Source: Alisma plantago-aquatica
Lineage: Eukaryota; Streptophyta; Magnoliopsida; Alismatales; Alismataceae
Reading direction: 5' to 3'
DNA length: 64,000 nt
NCBI GenBank assembly: GCA_963693085.1
Contig: OY856409.1
Span: forward strand, 1,533,971,372-1,534,035,371
A model generated the notes under the pieces. It searched no databases. It saw only the letters and a program-made list of their open reading frames with translations, and was not told where the DNA came from. Positions 34,536 through 48,200 of the stretch are shown here, one piece after another (position 1 is the first letter of the stretch; each line of letters begins with the position of its first letter). The position numbers and the translations under genes were made by a program.

Positions 34536-37276
34536 TGTCACGCCCCAATCTAACATTAACCACAAACCACGAGATTAGGACGTGACAGGGTGGGATTTAC
34601 ACGTAAACCAACCACTCTTCACTTTTTTAAAACTTTTTAAAGAGATTAATAGGATAATATGATTTATACTGTAAAATGAAACAAATCAAACTGCGGAAGC
34701 ATCTTTATTAAATTGAAAAGCAATATAAACAGAGTCTACAGCATTTTACATTGTTTGACATAAATAAAGCATAACAGTTAATTTACATCTTTACACATTC
34801 TCTCTCTCTCACACACCTTGTCCCACAGATCGAGGGGAAAGGACTAAGAGACCTCTAACTACTAGTTACATATACCTTCTACAGACTAAGCGATGGATTA
34901 AAGGATCCTTCAGATTTCCTGCTGCTGATGATAACCTGAAAATGTTTTGAGTAGAGGTATGAGCCTACTCGCTCAGTGAATAGCATTTCACTTAGCTATC
35001 ACTAAACAACTCATCAAGTTTATAAACTGAAATTAAACATAAACACCGAACTAAGCAAGGCATTTCTAATAACATAATAGATTTACAGAATATAATCACA
35101 TTTCCAAGCATCAACAGGTAATTCAGATAAATGAACAGTTATATAAATTTACTGTGAACCTACTTGATTATTTATTCATTTTATTATTATGCCCTAAATA
35201 TATGCAGTGTACTCTGCATATAAGGATCCGCAACAAGTCCATGCTACGGCCCCACCATACAAGACTCAGCGACACACCCGTGGGGTGCTAAGTCTGATTA
35301 CTCGTCCTGGTCTACACAGGACACAGGCTCCTCGGCCTCCTCGCACATCGACGTGTGCTCTCGACTCCTCCTTAAACCTGAGTACACCGGCGGAGAGTCA
35401 CAGGGTTACCTTCGCGACACAAGCACGAATGGTGTTAGATAACCAAGTTTTCTGTTGATATCGCAGTGCCATCGTAAAATTCCTCGTTTGTCCGCGACAC
35501 AAGCACGGATGATGTTGCAACACGAGTTTCACCCCAAAGTTGCAGACCCGTCTAAGGGGTTCTACGGTGTTAGGGCATCTAGGTCTATACTTGATTAAAC
35601 AATAAACAAATAAACAAGAAAATTACATTCCATACATAATACACAATCTGAACATCACAAGAAACGCATATATAATCTTTATCGTAACTAAACACGAATC
35701 AGAATCATTTATCCAGTTTCTATGTTAAACGTCTATTTTGAAATTAGTAAATACATTGCAACTATAATACAGGAAATTGCATCATTTTCACTAAGCATAT
35801 TAAGTAATTCAATTCCAATGAATCTAATTTATTCTATTTTATGTACTACGCTGTTTAAAAGTTATATCAATTGATACAGAAGCACTTAAACATTTAAATT
35901 GAGTTAAATATTGATTTCTAAATGAACTACTACTCACCCCTCTAGAACTCGGCCGACCAAACTGGGAACTCGGCCGATCGGCTGACAACTCGGTCGATCC
36001 ACCCGCAACTCGGCCGATCCAAACCCTGGTCGATTTCCTATAAAGGGAAACTCGGCCGAATCATGCCCAATTCGGCCGATCAAAACACTGTTCGTTAATC
36101 CTAATAAGGGAACTCGGCCGAATCACTGTGTAACTCGGCCGATCTATAACTGATCTAACTTGTAAATCTAATTGAGCTTCAATTTATTACTAAATCGAAC
36201 TAATGGCTGTGGACTTGGATCCTAACCTCGTAGTCAAGCTCGGAGCTGACCCTAGCTCGCCGTTTCATGCGCCCAATCTGTTCTTGGTTTAGAACCTGCT
36301 GCACACAGCAGCCGTTTTCCCACGAACAGGTTGAAAACGAACGGCTTGGTTGGGTGTCGATCGCCGTTGGGGCTGCAACTCATGCCTGGACCTCAATTTC
36401 GGAGTTGTGGAAAGCTTTTCCTTGCTCAGGCGCACTCGAGGTGGCCTCCTCCTGGCCGTGCACAGCAGCCACAACTGCTTCTGCTTGCTGCTGGTCGAAG
36501 TTGCTAGGTGCAACTGGAGCTGCGGTTGGATGCACGAATCTCACGAACGAGATCAATCGCACCTTCCTTGGTGCTTAGCTCGCCCAGAACGGCCCATGGC
36601 CGGCGCCGTGCAGCAGCCCAGCTGCTGCTTGCGCAGCCCGCCGCCCAGCAGGTCGATCTGCTTCAGGGTGCCGCTAGGGCAACTAGAGGAAAGGATGGAG
36701 GGGAAGAAGGAGAAGAAGTAGAGGACGGGGGTCAGGACTAGCTAATCTGGCCTAAATCTCCCTAGGTCGCCCTCACGCGATTTCCCCCCCTTCCTTCAGC
36801 TCTGTCGGCACTATGTGCCACTTCCCCTGTTCTATCGGGTGGGAAAGAACGAAGATAAGGGAGAATGGTCGCGGAGGGGGCCGGCTACAAATTGCCCAAT
36901 TATTTACGATAATTACAACTAGGTCCCTAAACATTCAAAAGTCCGTATCTTTTAACTCGGAAGTCGGTTTCGAGTGATTTTTCTTGCAACGGTTTAAGCT
37001 CAGAATTCTCTATAACCTCAAAGCATAAAATTATGCTAACTAGTTTGTCACAACAGGTCAAATCGCTAATTGCAACAGTGAGTACTCAGCTCAACTTAAT
37101 GTACTAAATAATCAACATTGACACCATTAATTGTCTCAGGTGATTCAAACTCAACTATTGCTTCACATATTAACTTATTTGATTAACCATGATATTTAAT
37201 TTGATTCTCAACACTAATTGAGGTGTTTTACGTAATTCGAGGTATTTATTAATTAATCATGAAGTGGGTCGTAACA
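34536..37276 (-). repeat. 3' LTR of the decayed gypsy element
   Basis: On the minus strand it begins TGTTACGACC at 37276. It contains a GC-rich segment (about 36230-36900), where several frames stay open by chance, and a cluster of AACTCGGCCGATC motifs at 35946-36144. Confidence 0.9.
35946..36144. repeat. AACTCGGCCGATC motif cluster, 3' LTR
   Basis: Eight or so copies of AACTCGGCCGATC or close variants lie within 200 bases, in the same orientation and unevenly spaced. One stretch forms a back-to-back pair around CGGCCGATCGGC. The other LTR has the same cluster with one unit fewer. Confidence 0.8.
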
Positions 37277-37294
37277 ACCTTTTCCCCTTAAAAG
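37277..37294 (-). other. Polypurine tract of the decayed gypsy element
   Basis: Minus-strand CTTTTAAGGGGAAAAGGT abuts the 3' LTR, and upstream of it is CGGGACGAAATTC, the usual chromovirus-type neighbour. Confidence 0.8.
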
Positions 37295-40200
37295 AATTTC
37301 GTCCCGAAATTCCTAAAAGGGAAAGGAAACGTGTTACTCCTTTCTGACTCGTATTCCTTCGTAGCTCCCTCTGGGTTAAGATTTCTCCACAAAACTATCA
37401 CTAACAGTATCTCACAATTCGTGAGTTTCTTGACCCTCTGATCAACCATCTGCATAGGTCCCTTAACCTAGGACACATCTGATATGATTCCAGATCAACA
37501 CATAAAACATTGTCTTTCCAGAACTGTTATAGTAGTATCTCACTTTATGGTAATTACCAAGAAATTATTATACTATTCATGCAAACAAACTAAAATTCTT
37601 AAATAAACAGAATGTATGTCTATTTGGTACTAAAATTAAATCATGCAATTTAACTGTTAAACATCACTACATATCATACTGAGAATTGATATCAAAATAC
37701 TTGATTCATCGTACACCCTATCCTTAGGGTTTCATTTGCCTTATTCATTCATCACAAGCCAACACCCTACTCTTAGGGTTATCTCATTCACCTATCACAT
37801 GGCAACACCCTACTCTTAGGGTTTCCATTATTTCATCTGTTTGATTGCAATTCAAATTACAATACGGTATCACACTGGAACTGGCAGAGCAGTATATTCA
37901 AAATCATTGTAATTACTGAGTAATCTATATATCTTACATGCAGACAGATTTAAAATTCATAATTATTCCAAACTCAATCAATTTTGACACACACATACAG
38001 AATTCATGTAATCGAACATCCTATTATACCAATAAGAGTGATTTACTCCACTTATAAGAAACCATCTGTAATATTTATCAATTATCTGAAATTTCTCGAA
38101 GTACGTGCATATTAACCAAATTCCTGGTTTATGCACCACATAACTCAATTAAGAGTTATTTACATATCATATCATCAATATTTAATAGTACTTGAGAATT
38201 TTCTGATAATATCTCAGAGAAATGTGCCAATTCATGTAAATGTCAGCTTACACACATTAACATAACAGGAAGCATGCAACTAGATTTATTTACATATTTT
38301 TAATGTTGTCTTATTATCTTGAAATCATACATCTAATGATTTACCAAATCTGTATTTTCTAGGTTCATACTCAAACCGTACCATTATCAGTTGTGTATTT
38401 CTAAACTTAATATGATATGATTGAAACTGGATTACCAAGAAACCTAATTATTTTATTCATGTATATCTTAGTCAAGTCTCGAGACATCAAAGGTCGACTT
38501 AATATAAAGAAAATGAGTAGACTAAATTAGTCTATCCACAATCATTCATATCAAATCACAACCTCTAGGTATCTTAGGTAATCTTACCACAAAATTCATT
38601 GTGATAAATTCCCACTCCCATTCAGGCATAGAAAAAGATTATAAGGTAGCTGTAAATCTCTAGGGTTCAGCCTTAACCTACTGGTACACACTACTTCTAA
38701 CCACGTACTCTGTTACATCCTTCTGAATATCTGACCATCCATTTCAACTTCTTGGAATTCATATACATCTTAGTGTTTTCCTGAAAGCATAGCATATATC
38801 AAAACATACACTTGCATAAAAATCTTTTCTTTCAGGCTTTTCCCCTTAAAAGAATTTTACTCCATCTCGAGATACACACAACATGTCATGCTAAAACAAC
38901 ATCTTATCATCTAAAAACTTAAACTCTAGTCTCTTTTCCTCCTATCAGGTCATGCATGGTATGGCTTAAGTCACTATCACCCTTTTATAGTTTCTTGATT
39001 TGATCACAAAAAGTAAGCTTAACTTACATTTGTACAATCAAATCACTCTGTGCTGTCACCCCTAAGTCTAGGTTCAACTCCCACATTTCTACTAACAGGT
39101 CTCTATTGAAACCTGTCATAGAGAATGCATTAGCTGTTGAACTTGACTTTCTGCTGAAAACATCATCCACCACATTCTCTTTACCAGGGTGATAATCTAT
39201 TGTCACATCATAAAGATAGTGACACCATATCTTTAAAACATGAACTACATCAACTATCTTTAGATCATAATCGGATAATACTCCGCTTTCTATGTTACTT
39301 ACTTATTGTTACATTTTAGGTTTATGTCTTACTCTTTTCTCTAAGTCATTCATGTTTTTCATGTACCGATCAGATTATCTTACTTCAAAACCCTAGGTCA
39401 CTATCAAAGCCGGTTTACTTTTCATAGAACAAATCTCAAGATCTTATTTTACAAAGATACTAGTATCCCCTTAAACTACTTCAACCCTAATCATTCTAGG
39501 GTTTTAGTCTATATCAATAACATAGCATTATTGTGTGTATGTGTGTTCGATCATATAGATCAAATTGAGTTGCTTGGGTCAATAACATATTAACCCAACA
39601 CTCAACTTTAATTTCATTAGCTGAAAATCCAGTTTTCATAATAGTTCCTGTAATTCGTTTATTAAACTGGTAACAGAAGTTCCAAAAATTCTGAATGTTG
39701 TGCCTAATAAAGTTTTAGACCTCCAGTAAAAATTTCAGGTCATTTCAAGTTACCAATAATTAATTAAAAATCGAACAGTGCACTGCTATATTGCAGTCTG
39801 CAGCAGGTTCGGCTGAGTTACAAACTCGGCCGACACCCTTGCTGTAGAGGTCAAAAGTTATCCAAAAATTATCCCAATTTTACAGAGTGTCTAAAATTAT
39901 GTTTTTCAAACACAGTTAAAATTTGAGATCAATTAGACATACTAATAAAAAGGTAAAATTCAATTACCACACTGCTATATTATTCAGAAAATGTGATCGG
40001 TCGAGTTTGAAACTCGGACGATTAACAAGTCAGAACATTATTCAAAAATTTTGATATTCTCCAATGTTGTTTATATTTCATATATCCAAATCATATCCAA
40101 AATTGAGCTAAATCAGAGTTACACATAAAATACTAAAAATCATTTAGTGAGACATTGTATTTATCAAATTCTGAATGCATATGTCATTTGAATCCTAATT

Positions 40201-41053
40201 TGGGCCAATTAGGGTCTATGTTTCTCAAACCCTAATTCTCAAGATAAAAGAACATTTAGACTTCTATTCTTATTTTTACTTGTTAATAGGAGTCATTAGA
40301 TCCCAGTAACGCATCCTGCCAGCCGGACCAGGCCGAACCTGTAGTCCTGAAGCCAAGAGCTACTCGGGATTAATCAACCCCTATTAATCTTAAACATGTT
40401 GAAAGAATATCCACTTAGGGTAAACTCAGTTAAACACAGTTTCGGGTCTACATTATTATAAAGGAAACAAACATTAAACAACTCACTTCATGTCACAGCA
40501 ATATAAAAGAATCATACTTATTGTACAAACTGAAAGTCTAAATTCATGCATATAAGAGCATTTCTAATGATCTTTAATCAATAAGCAATGTAAGGTAGGA
40601 GTTATATCACATCCTTTATTTAATCTCTTACTCCTAGATTAATTTCTGATCTCTTAACCCTAAGATTTCTAGGGTTTTCTCTCTAGCCTATCCTTCCTCT
40701 GCATACCTGGCCAGGGCATCCAGAGAAGAACAGACAGAGTAGCTTGATACTGGTCAATCTAAGTATTCAGACACCTGGCCAGGGTATCTAAACACTCAGA
40801 CCTTCCAGAGCTAAAACACATCATTTATTATTCGTCTTACTTATAACCTTATCTTTTAACCCTAACGATTCTTAACGACTTATCTTAAGCTCATTACTTG
40901 ATTCTCGTGACCACATCCTCTTCCTGCTATCTGCAATAGTATAATAGAACACTTCCTGTTAGAAAATTACAGATAGAAGAAAGACACCTAAACCTTAATC
41001 CTATTGGTCTCTTATCGTCCCCTGACCTTGAGTAACTAAGTACTCAAACCAAA
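37295..41053 (-). pseudogene. Remnants of gypsy pol, decayed gypsy element
   Basis: Only fragments are legible. The RNase H end at 39024-39206 reads DYHPGKENVVDDVFSRKS, aligning with the giant element's [17 protein letters not shown]. An integrase zinc-finger trace at about 38661-38720 reads like VYQ*VKAEP. A chromodomain-tail trace near 37330-37380 resembles GATKEYESE. Between them are stops, frameshifts and AT-rich filler. Gag is not recognisable. The order on the minus strand (RNase H, zinc finger, tail) is that of an ordinary pol with large deletions. Confidence 0.7.
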
Positions 41054-41065
41054 GCTCTGATACCA
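41054..41065 (-). other. Primer-binding site of the decayed gypsy element
   Basis: Minus-strand TGGTATCAGAGC lies five bases from the 5' LTR and matches initiator tRNA-Met. Confidence 0.88.
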
Positions 41066-41070
41066 AAAAT

Positions 41071-43796
41071 TGTCACGCCCCAATCTAACATTAACCACAA
41101 ACCACGAGATTAGGACGCGACAGGGTGGGATTTACACGTAAACCAACCACTCTTCACTTTTTTAAAACTTTTTAAAGAGATTAATAGGATAATCTGATTT
41201 ATACTGTAAAATGAAACAAATCAAACTGCAGAAGCATCTTTATTAAATTGAAAAGCAATATAAACAGAGTCTACAACATTTTACATTGTTTGACATAAAT
41301 AAAGCATAACAGTTAATTTACATCTTTACACATTCTCTCTCTCTCACACACCTTGTCCCACAGATCGAGGGGAAAGGACTAAGAGACCTCTAACTACTAG
41401 TTACATATACCTTCTACAGACTAAGCGATGGATTAAAGGATCCTTCAGATTTCCTGCTGCTGATGATAACCTGAAAATGTTTTGAGTAGAGGTATGAGCC
41501 TACTCGCTCAGTGAATAGCATTTCACTTAGCTATCACTAAACAACTCATCAAGTTTATAAACTGAAATTAAACATAAACACCGAACTAAGCAAGGCATTT
41601 CTAATAACATAATAGATTTACAGAATATAATCACATTTCCAAGCATCAACATGTAATTCAGATAAATGAACAGTTATATAAATTTACTGTGAACCTACTT
41701 GATTATTTATTCATTTTATTATTATGCCCTAAATATATGCAGTGTACTCTGCATATAAGGATCCGCAACAAGTCCATGCTACGGCCCCACAGTACAAGAC
41801 TCAGCGACACACCCGGGGGTGCTAAGTATGACTACTCGTCCTGGTCTGCACAGGACACAGGCTCCTCGGCCTCCTCGCACATCCACATGTGCTCTCGACT
41901 CCTCCTTAAACCTGAGTACACCGGCGGAGAGTCACAGGGTTACCTTCGCGACACAAGCATGAATGGTGTTAGATAACCAAGTTTTCTGTTGATATCGCAG
42001 TGCCATCGTGACACAAGCACAATTGTTGTTAGACACTGCCCTTTCTCTTTCCTCGTTTGTCCGCGACACAAGCACGGATGATGTTGCAACACGAGTTTCA
42101 CCCCAAAGTTGCAGACCCGTCTAAGGGGTTCTACGGTGTTAGGGCATCTAGGTCTATACTTGATTAAACAATAAACAAATAAACAGGAAAATTACATTCC
42201 ATACATAATGCACAATCTGAACATCACAAGAAGCGCATATATAATCTTTATCGTAATTAAACACGAATCAGAATCATTTATCCAGTTTCTATGTTAAACG
42301 TCTATTTTGAAATTAGTAAATACATTGCAACTATAATACAGGAAATTGCATCATTTTCACTAAGCATATTAAGTAATTCAATTCCAATGAATCTAATTTA
42401 TTCTATTTTATGTACTACGCTGTTTAAAAGTTATATCAATTGATACAGAAGCACTTAAACATTTAAATTGAGTTAAATATTGATTTCTAAATGAACTACT
42501 ACTCACCCCTCTGGAACTCGGCCGATCGGCTGACAACTCGGCCGATCCACCCGCAACTCGGCTGATCCAAACCCTGGTCGATTTCCTATAAAGGGAAACT
42601 CGGCCGAATCATGCCCAATTCGGCCGATCAAAACACTGTTTGTTAATCCTAATAAGGGAACTCGGCCGAATCATTGTGTAACTCGGCCGATCGATAACTG
42701 ATCTAACTTGTAAATCTAATTGAGCTTCAATTTATTACTAAATCGAACTAATGGCTGCGGACTTGGATCCTAACCTCGTAGTCAAGCTCGGAGCTGACCC
42801 TAGCTCGCCGTTTCATGCGCCCAATCTGTTCTTGGTTTAGAACCTGCTGCACACATCAGCCGTTTTCCCACGAACAGGTTGAAAACGAACGGCTTGGTTG
42901 GGTGTCGATCGCCGTTGGGGCTGCAACTCGTGCCTGGACCTCAATTTCGGAGCTGTGGAAAGCTTTTCCTTGCTCAGGCGCACTCAAGGTGGCCTCCTCC
43001 TGGCCGTGCACAGCAGCCACAACTACTTCTTCTTGCTGCTGGTCGAAGTTGCTAGGTGCAACTGGAGCTGCGGTTGGATGCACGAATCTCACGAACGAGA
43101 TCAATCGCACCTTCCTTGGTGCTTAGCTCGCCCAGAACGGCCCATGGCCGGCGCCGTGCAGCAGCCCAGCAGGTCGATCTGCTTCAGGGTGCCGCTAGGG
43201 CAACTAGAGGAAAGGATGGAGGGGAAGAAGGAGAAGAGGTAGAGGACGGGGGTCAGGACTAGCTAATCTGGCCTAAATCTCCCTAGGTCGCCCTCACGCG
43301 ATTTCCCCCCTTCCTTCAGCTCTGTCGGCACTATGTGCCGCTTCCCCTGTTCTATCGGGTGGGAAAGAACGAAGATAAGGGAGAATGGTCGCGGAGGGGG
43401 CCGGCTACAAATTGCCCAATTATTTCCGATAATTACAACTAGGTCCCTAAACATTCAAAAGTCCGTATCTTTTAACTCGGAAGTCAGTTTCGAGTGATTT
43501 TTCTTGCAACGGTTTAAGCTCGGAATTCTCTATAACCTCAAAGCCTAAAATTATGCTAACTAGTTTGTCACAACAGGTCAAATCGTTAATTGCAACAGTG
43601 AGTACTCAGCTCAACTTAATGTACTAAATAATCAACATTGACACCATTAATTCTCTCAGGTGATTCAAACTCAACTATTGCTTCACATATTAACTTATTT
43701 GATTAACCATGATATTTAATTTGATTCTCAACACTAATTGAGGTGTTTTACGTAATTCGAGGTATTTATTAATTAATCATGAAGTGGGTCGTAACA
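41071..43796 (-). repeat. 5' LTR of the decayed gypsy element
   Basis: It is a near-copy of 34536-37276. It has an extra 40-odd bases near 42010-42055, lacks about 30 bases near 43165, and lacks one motif unit near 42515. The motif cluster lies at 42514-42693. Confidence 0.9.
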
Positions 43797-44072
43797 CGAC
43801 CCGACCCAAAGATTTCTAGATATTAAAGACCCGAAAATTACCCGACTCGGTTTTCACCCGACCCAAAAGGTGAGACCCGGCCCTACCCATAATACCCGAA
43901 TTTCATTTTTTTTCTATATCTGCCACACCTGTTTTTGACCCGACCCAGGAGTTTGGACCCGACCTGATTCATAATACCTGAACGTTGTTTACGTACTTTA
44001 TCTTCTTGCTAAATGAATTTACACAACGTACAATTTTAAAGTTTTGACATCCATAAATAATGCAGTAAGCAT

Positions 44073-44088
44073 GCCCCTGTTTGGGAAC
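44073..44088 (+). repeat. Left terminal inverted repeat of the Harbinger element
   Basis: GCCCCTGTTTGGGAAC, preceded by CAT. The following 200 bases hold repeated CCGGATTGGGA, GGTCCGGTTTGGG and AATCCGGACT motifs also seen in the MITE at 33870-34259. Confidence 0.85.
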
Positions 44089-45206
44089 GGACCCGATCCG
44101 GATTGGGAGTCGTCGTCTAGCGCCAGATCGGCATAACCCGGTCCGGTTTGGGCCATTATTCTGTTTGGTTCGCAACCCCATTCCACCACCGTTTTGGGAT
44201 AACGGAATCCCCTAATCCGGACTAACCCAGTCCCGGCCTAGGCGGGATTGCAAATCCCAGTCCGGTTTACGCCCCCCCCCCCCGATACCCCCTTCGACCC
44301 CGACTCTCCCTCTCACTCGCGCGCCTCCCTCTTCCTCTCGGCCCTCTCCTTCTCGCCCCTCTCCTTCGCTCTGGTTGTTTGCCTCTCCCTGTGTCAGCTC
44401 AGTGTTGGGTCCGTGGGTCCGTGAGTTAAAGCGATACCTCGAGCAGCTCGCGGATGGAGGGCAGCAGTCATCGGGCGGAGCGTCCGCCGCCTGGTGAGGA
44501 GTCAATGCAGCCATCTGCGACCGCCAGGCTACTAGGGCGGCTACATCCTGCAAAGGCAAGGTACCCCAGTGCCCAGTCCTGTCCTTCTGAGCACCATTGT
44601 CTGCACCGTCCACCTGATTCAGCCATCATCCCATCTTGTCGACACACAGGACAAACCCTAGCAAGGGCAAGCAGTGTCTGTGTTCCTACATATTGGTCGC
44701 CTTGTGCATCGAGCTGCTTCACATCCACCTACGCATCTTGGAGGAAGCTGGTGTTCGTACCTGCTCGCTCGCTGGAGTTGCTGCTCGCTGTCGTCTTCGT
44801 CCCTGCTCCGGCGGTGCTGCTCACTGTCGTCTTCGCCCCTGCTCCGGCGGTGCTGCTCGCTGTCGTCTTCGTCCCTGCTTCGGCGGTGCTACTGCTCATC
44901 CCGGCTCTTCCGAAGTTGCTGCTGGGGATTATCCACTTCTGAATAGGTTCATCATGATGAATAGTTAGGCCTATTTTTTGTACTGAATGATTATGCAAAG
45001 GGGTTAGGCCTATTTGTGTACTGAATCATTATGCAAAGGGGTTCCCCGTGTTCCATGGTGTGTGTTGGATCCCCTGTGTGTGTTTTACATTGATAAAATG
45101 ATGTTTGGAATCTGTTTGCATCCGTGGATCATACTAGTTTTCATCCGTGGAATCTGTTTGGAATCTGTTTGTAAAGTTATTGTCTAGTTCTGCTCTATAA
45201 ATTGAA
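44089..45206 (+). other. GC-rich 5' region of the Harbinger element, possible promoter and leader
   Basis: A C13 run at about 44272-44284 is followed by CT-rich sequence typical of plant leaders. An open frame of 162 codons runs from 44454 to 44942. Its product is low in complexity, with Val/Leu/Ala-rich repeats generated by a 36-bp minisatellite, and matches no family I know. It could be a leader exon, a real small gene or noise. A 3' splice-site-like TTGCAG at about 50097-50102, just before ORF1, would allow a long 5' intron. Confidence 0.35.
44781..44888 (+). repeat. 36-bp minisatellite, three copies
   Basis: Units start at 44781, 44817 and 44853, each CTGCTCGCTGTCGTCTTCG-like and ending CGGCGGTG, with a few substitutions. 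Being a multiple of three, it keeps the frame open. Confidence 0.85.
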
Positions 45207-48200
45207 TGAACATTCCACATTTGGTCACATTCCCATGTTCTTATCATACTCTTTTTGCCCATTCCACGTTTGGAATCTGTTTGATATCATCATACTCTTT
45301 TTGCCCATTCCACATTTGGTCACATTCCCATGTTCTTATCATGAAGCTAAGAAATTGATTCAGGAGTTAGGCCTTGGATATCAAATTTTCTAGGTCTGTA
45401 AAAACTAGTGTTTCTGTATAGAATACCTAGGTCTGTAAAATAAATGATTTTATTGACCCAACTTCCTTTGTTTCAACTCTTATAACAAATATGTTTGTAT
45501 TGCTATAATACAACCTTTTTGGTTGATATCTAGCCCAAAGTTCGTTCTTTCTCTCCCTTTTTGGTTGATATTATTGTCGAAAAAATAACTGTAATAACTG
45601 ATTACAGGTCTTCATGATAAGTTTTGATAATTTTTAGATGAGATTGACCTATTCAGTAGATGCTTTTCAGTAAAATGCTTTATGATAGAAAAATTTGTTG
45701 AAAAAAATAAGCTGTAACCTATCAACCAAGGAGATCCCATACCTCATGATTGGTTCTAGATAAATGAAATCCTAGATAGAGAAGAGAGCTAGGGGTTTGA
45801 GAAGAGAAAGTGGTGGAGATTTTGACCTAGGGTTTCACCATCTGAGATATGATGAAATCAAGTATGTTTAGCTTCATAGAATAGCCTTTCATAGTGAGTC
45901 TTATCTCACATGTCAATATGCCATCCCTCGTATGGTTTGTCTCCTAATCTCCATTTCTAGGGTTTTTGAGCTGAGAGGAGGAAGAAATGGATTCAGTTTA
46001 TAGAGTTTGATTAGATTTCTAGAAATTTAGAGTTTAACCTACATTTGTAAGGTTCTTCTCACCTTAAGTGAGTGTTTATCATCATCTTAACATTTTTATT
46101 CATGTCAAAAGCCTAATTCTATCTCGTTAAAATAACTAGGAATCTTTATTGTATTTGTATGTGATTGGGTATTGATTTAAAAGATATTATGTACTAATTT
46201 TAAATATTCCTCATTGAACTGAAGTTGATATGTTCCTGATATATTGATTAATGTTTCATATAAAATTCTATGGATAAATGACTATGCAATTTAATGTGAA
46301 TATTGCCTAAAAATTAGCCCACTGTGTGATATGCTTGGGAATTGAATTGACATGTCTTGAATCATATTTGAATTGTATTAGAATGAATTATATAATGTAT
46401 TGTTTAATCTTTCTAAAATGGACTATTATATACATATGGATCAATATGAGGTGGTGATATCTGTGTTTAGAGTTTTTGTTGAGGGATTGAATCAAGTGGG
46501 TTAGTTCATCAATATATACTTTTGATTGATGGATGAACTATGTGGAAATGGAAAATAGGGTTTACATGTGTGTGAATAGCCCTAATGAACTCCTGTGTAC
46601 TAAGATAACATGATAATTTTTGATAATTTTTCATTTCCAATATCTACATTTTTCATTGATAAATATCTGCTTTGTAGAGTCCAATATCTACATTTTTCAT
46701 TGATAAATATCTGCTTTGTAGACTCCTGTGCACTAAGATAACATGATCAGTTTTGATAAATTTTCATTTCCAATATCTACATGTTGCATATATGGCAATA
46801 CTATTTTCAATTATTGTAGAGTCCAACAAACCAACTTAGCATAAATTGATGTTTCTTCTATGCAAAAGTTGTATATAGACATTCGTAGTGATGAGACGTG
46901 CAAATCATTTCTAGAAATATGCCTACAAAAAAACATTATAACCAATACTATGATAACTTGACACTGGGTCTGAATTTAGGATCAGATATTCTATTTTATA
47001 CTTTGAAATTGAGTCCATCATTTCCACTCTGAGACAAATTGAGAAGTCGGAGTAACATCATCTAATTCACTACTAGGTTCACTTCCTCTTTCCCTAAATA
47101 ATGTTTAGATTGAGCACTTCTATTGGATGGCTTTCCACATTTGGTCACACTCCCATGTTCTTATCATGAAGCTAAGAAATTGATTCAGGAGTTAGGCCTT
47201 GGATATCGAATTTTCTAGGTCTGTAAAAACTAGTGTTTCTGTTTAGAATACCTAGGTCTGTAAAATAAATGATTTTTTTGACCCAACTTCCTCTGTTTCA
47301 ACTCTTATAACAAATATGTTTGTATTGCTATAATACAACCTTTTTGGTTGATATCTAGCCCAAAGTTCCTTCTTTCTCTCCCTTTTTGGTTGATATTATT
47401 GTCGAAAAAATAACTGTAATAACTTATTACAGGTCTTCATGATAATTTTTGATAATTTTTAGATGAGATTGACCTATTTAGTAGATGATTTTCAGTAAAA
47501 TGCTTTATGATAGAAAAATTTGTTGAAAACAATAAAGTGTAACCTATCAACCAAGGAGATCTCATACCTCATGATTGGTTCTAGATAAATGAAATCCTAG
47601 ATAGAGAAGAGAGCTAGGGGTTTGAGAAGAGAAAGTGGTGGAGATTTTGACCTAGGGTTTCACCATCTGAGATATGATGAAATCAAGTATGTTTAGCTTC
47701 ATAGAATAGCCTTTCACAGTGAGTCTTATCTCACATGTCAATATGCCATCCCTCGTATGGTTTGTCTCCTAATCTCCATTTCTAGGGTTTTTGAGCTGAG
47801 AGGAGGAAGAAATGGATTCAGTTTCTAGAGTTTGATTAGATTTCTAGAAATTTAGAGTTTAACCTACATTTGTAAGGTTCTTCTCACCTTAAGTGAGTGT
47901 TTATCATCATCTTAACATTTTTATTCATGTCAAAAGCCTAATTCTATCTCGTTAAAATAACTAGAAATCTTTATTGTATTTGTATGTGATTGGGTATTGA
48001 TTTAAAAGATATTAGGTACTAATTTTGAATATTCCTCATTGAACTGAAGTTGATATGTTCCTGATATATTGATTAATGTTCCATATAAAATTCTATGGAT
48101 AAATGACTATGCAATTTAATGTGAATATTGCCTAAAAATTAGCCCAATGTGTGATATGCTTGGGAATTGAATTGACATGTCTACAATCATATTTGAATTG

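Larger units (their letters stand above)
34536..43796 (-). mobile_element. Decayed Ty3/gypsy element
   Basis: LTRs at 34536-37276 (2,741 bp) and 41071-43796 (2,726 bp) enclose a 3,794-bp internal region. The target duplication CGACC is perfect (34531-34535 and 43797-43801). The primer site and polypurine tract give a minus orientation. The internal region is too short for a full gag-pol and retains only scattered pol traces. The LTRs differ by about a percent plus three sizeable length changes, so it is older than the element at 23396. Confidence 0.92.

Noticed and set aside
36267..36741. Genes in the LTR of the decayed gypsy element
   Set aside because: Several overlapping frames on both strands in GC-rich DNA, repeated at 42815-43262 in the other LTR with frame-altering length changes.
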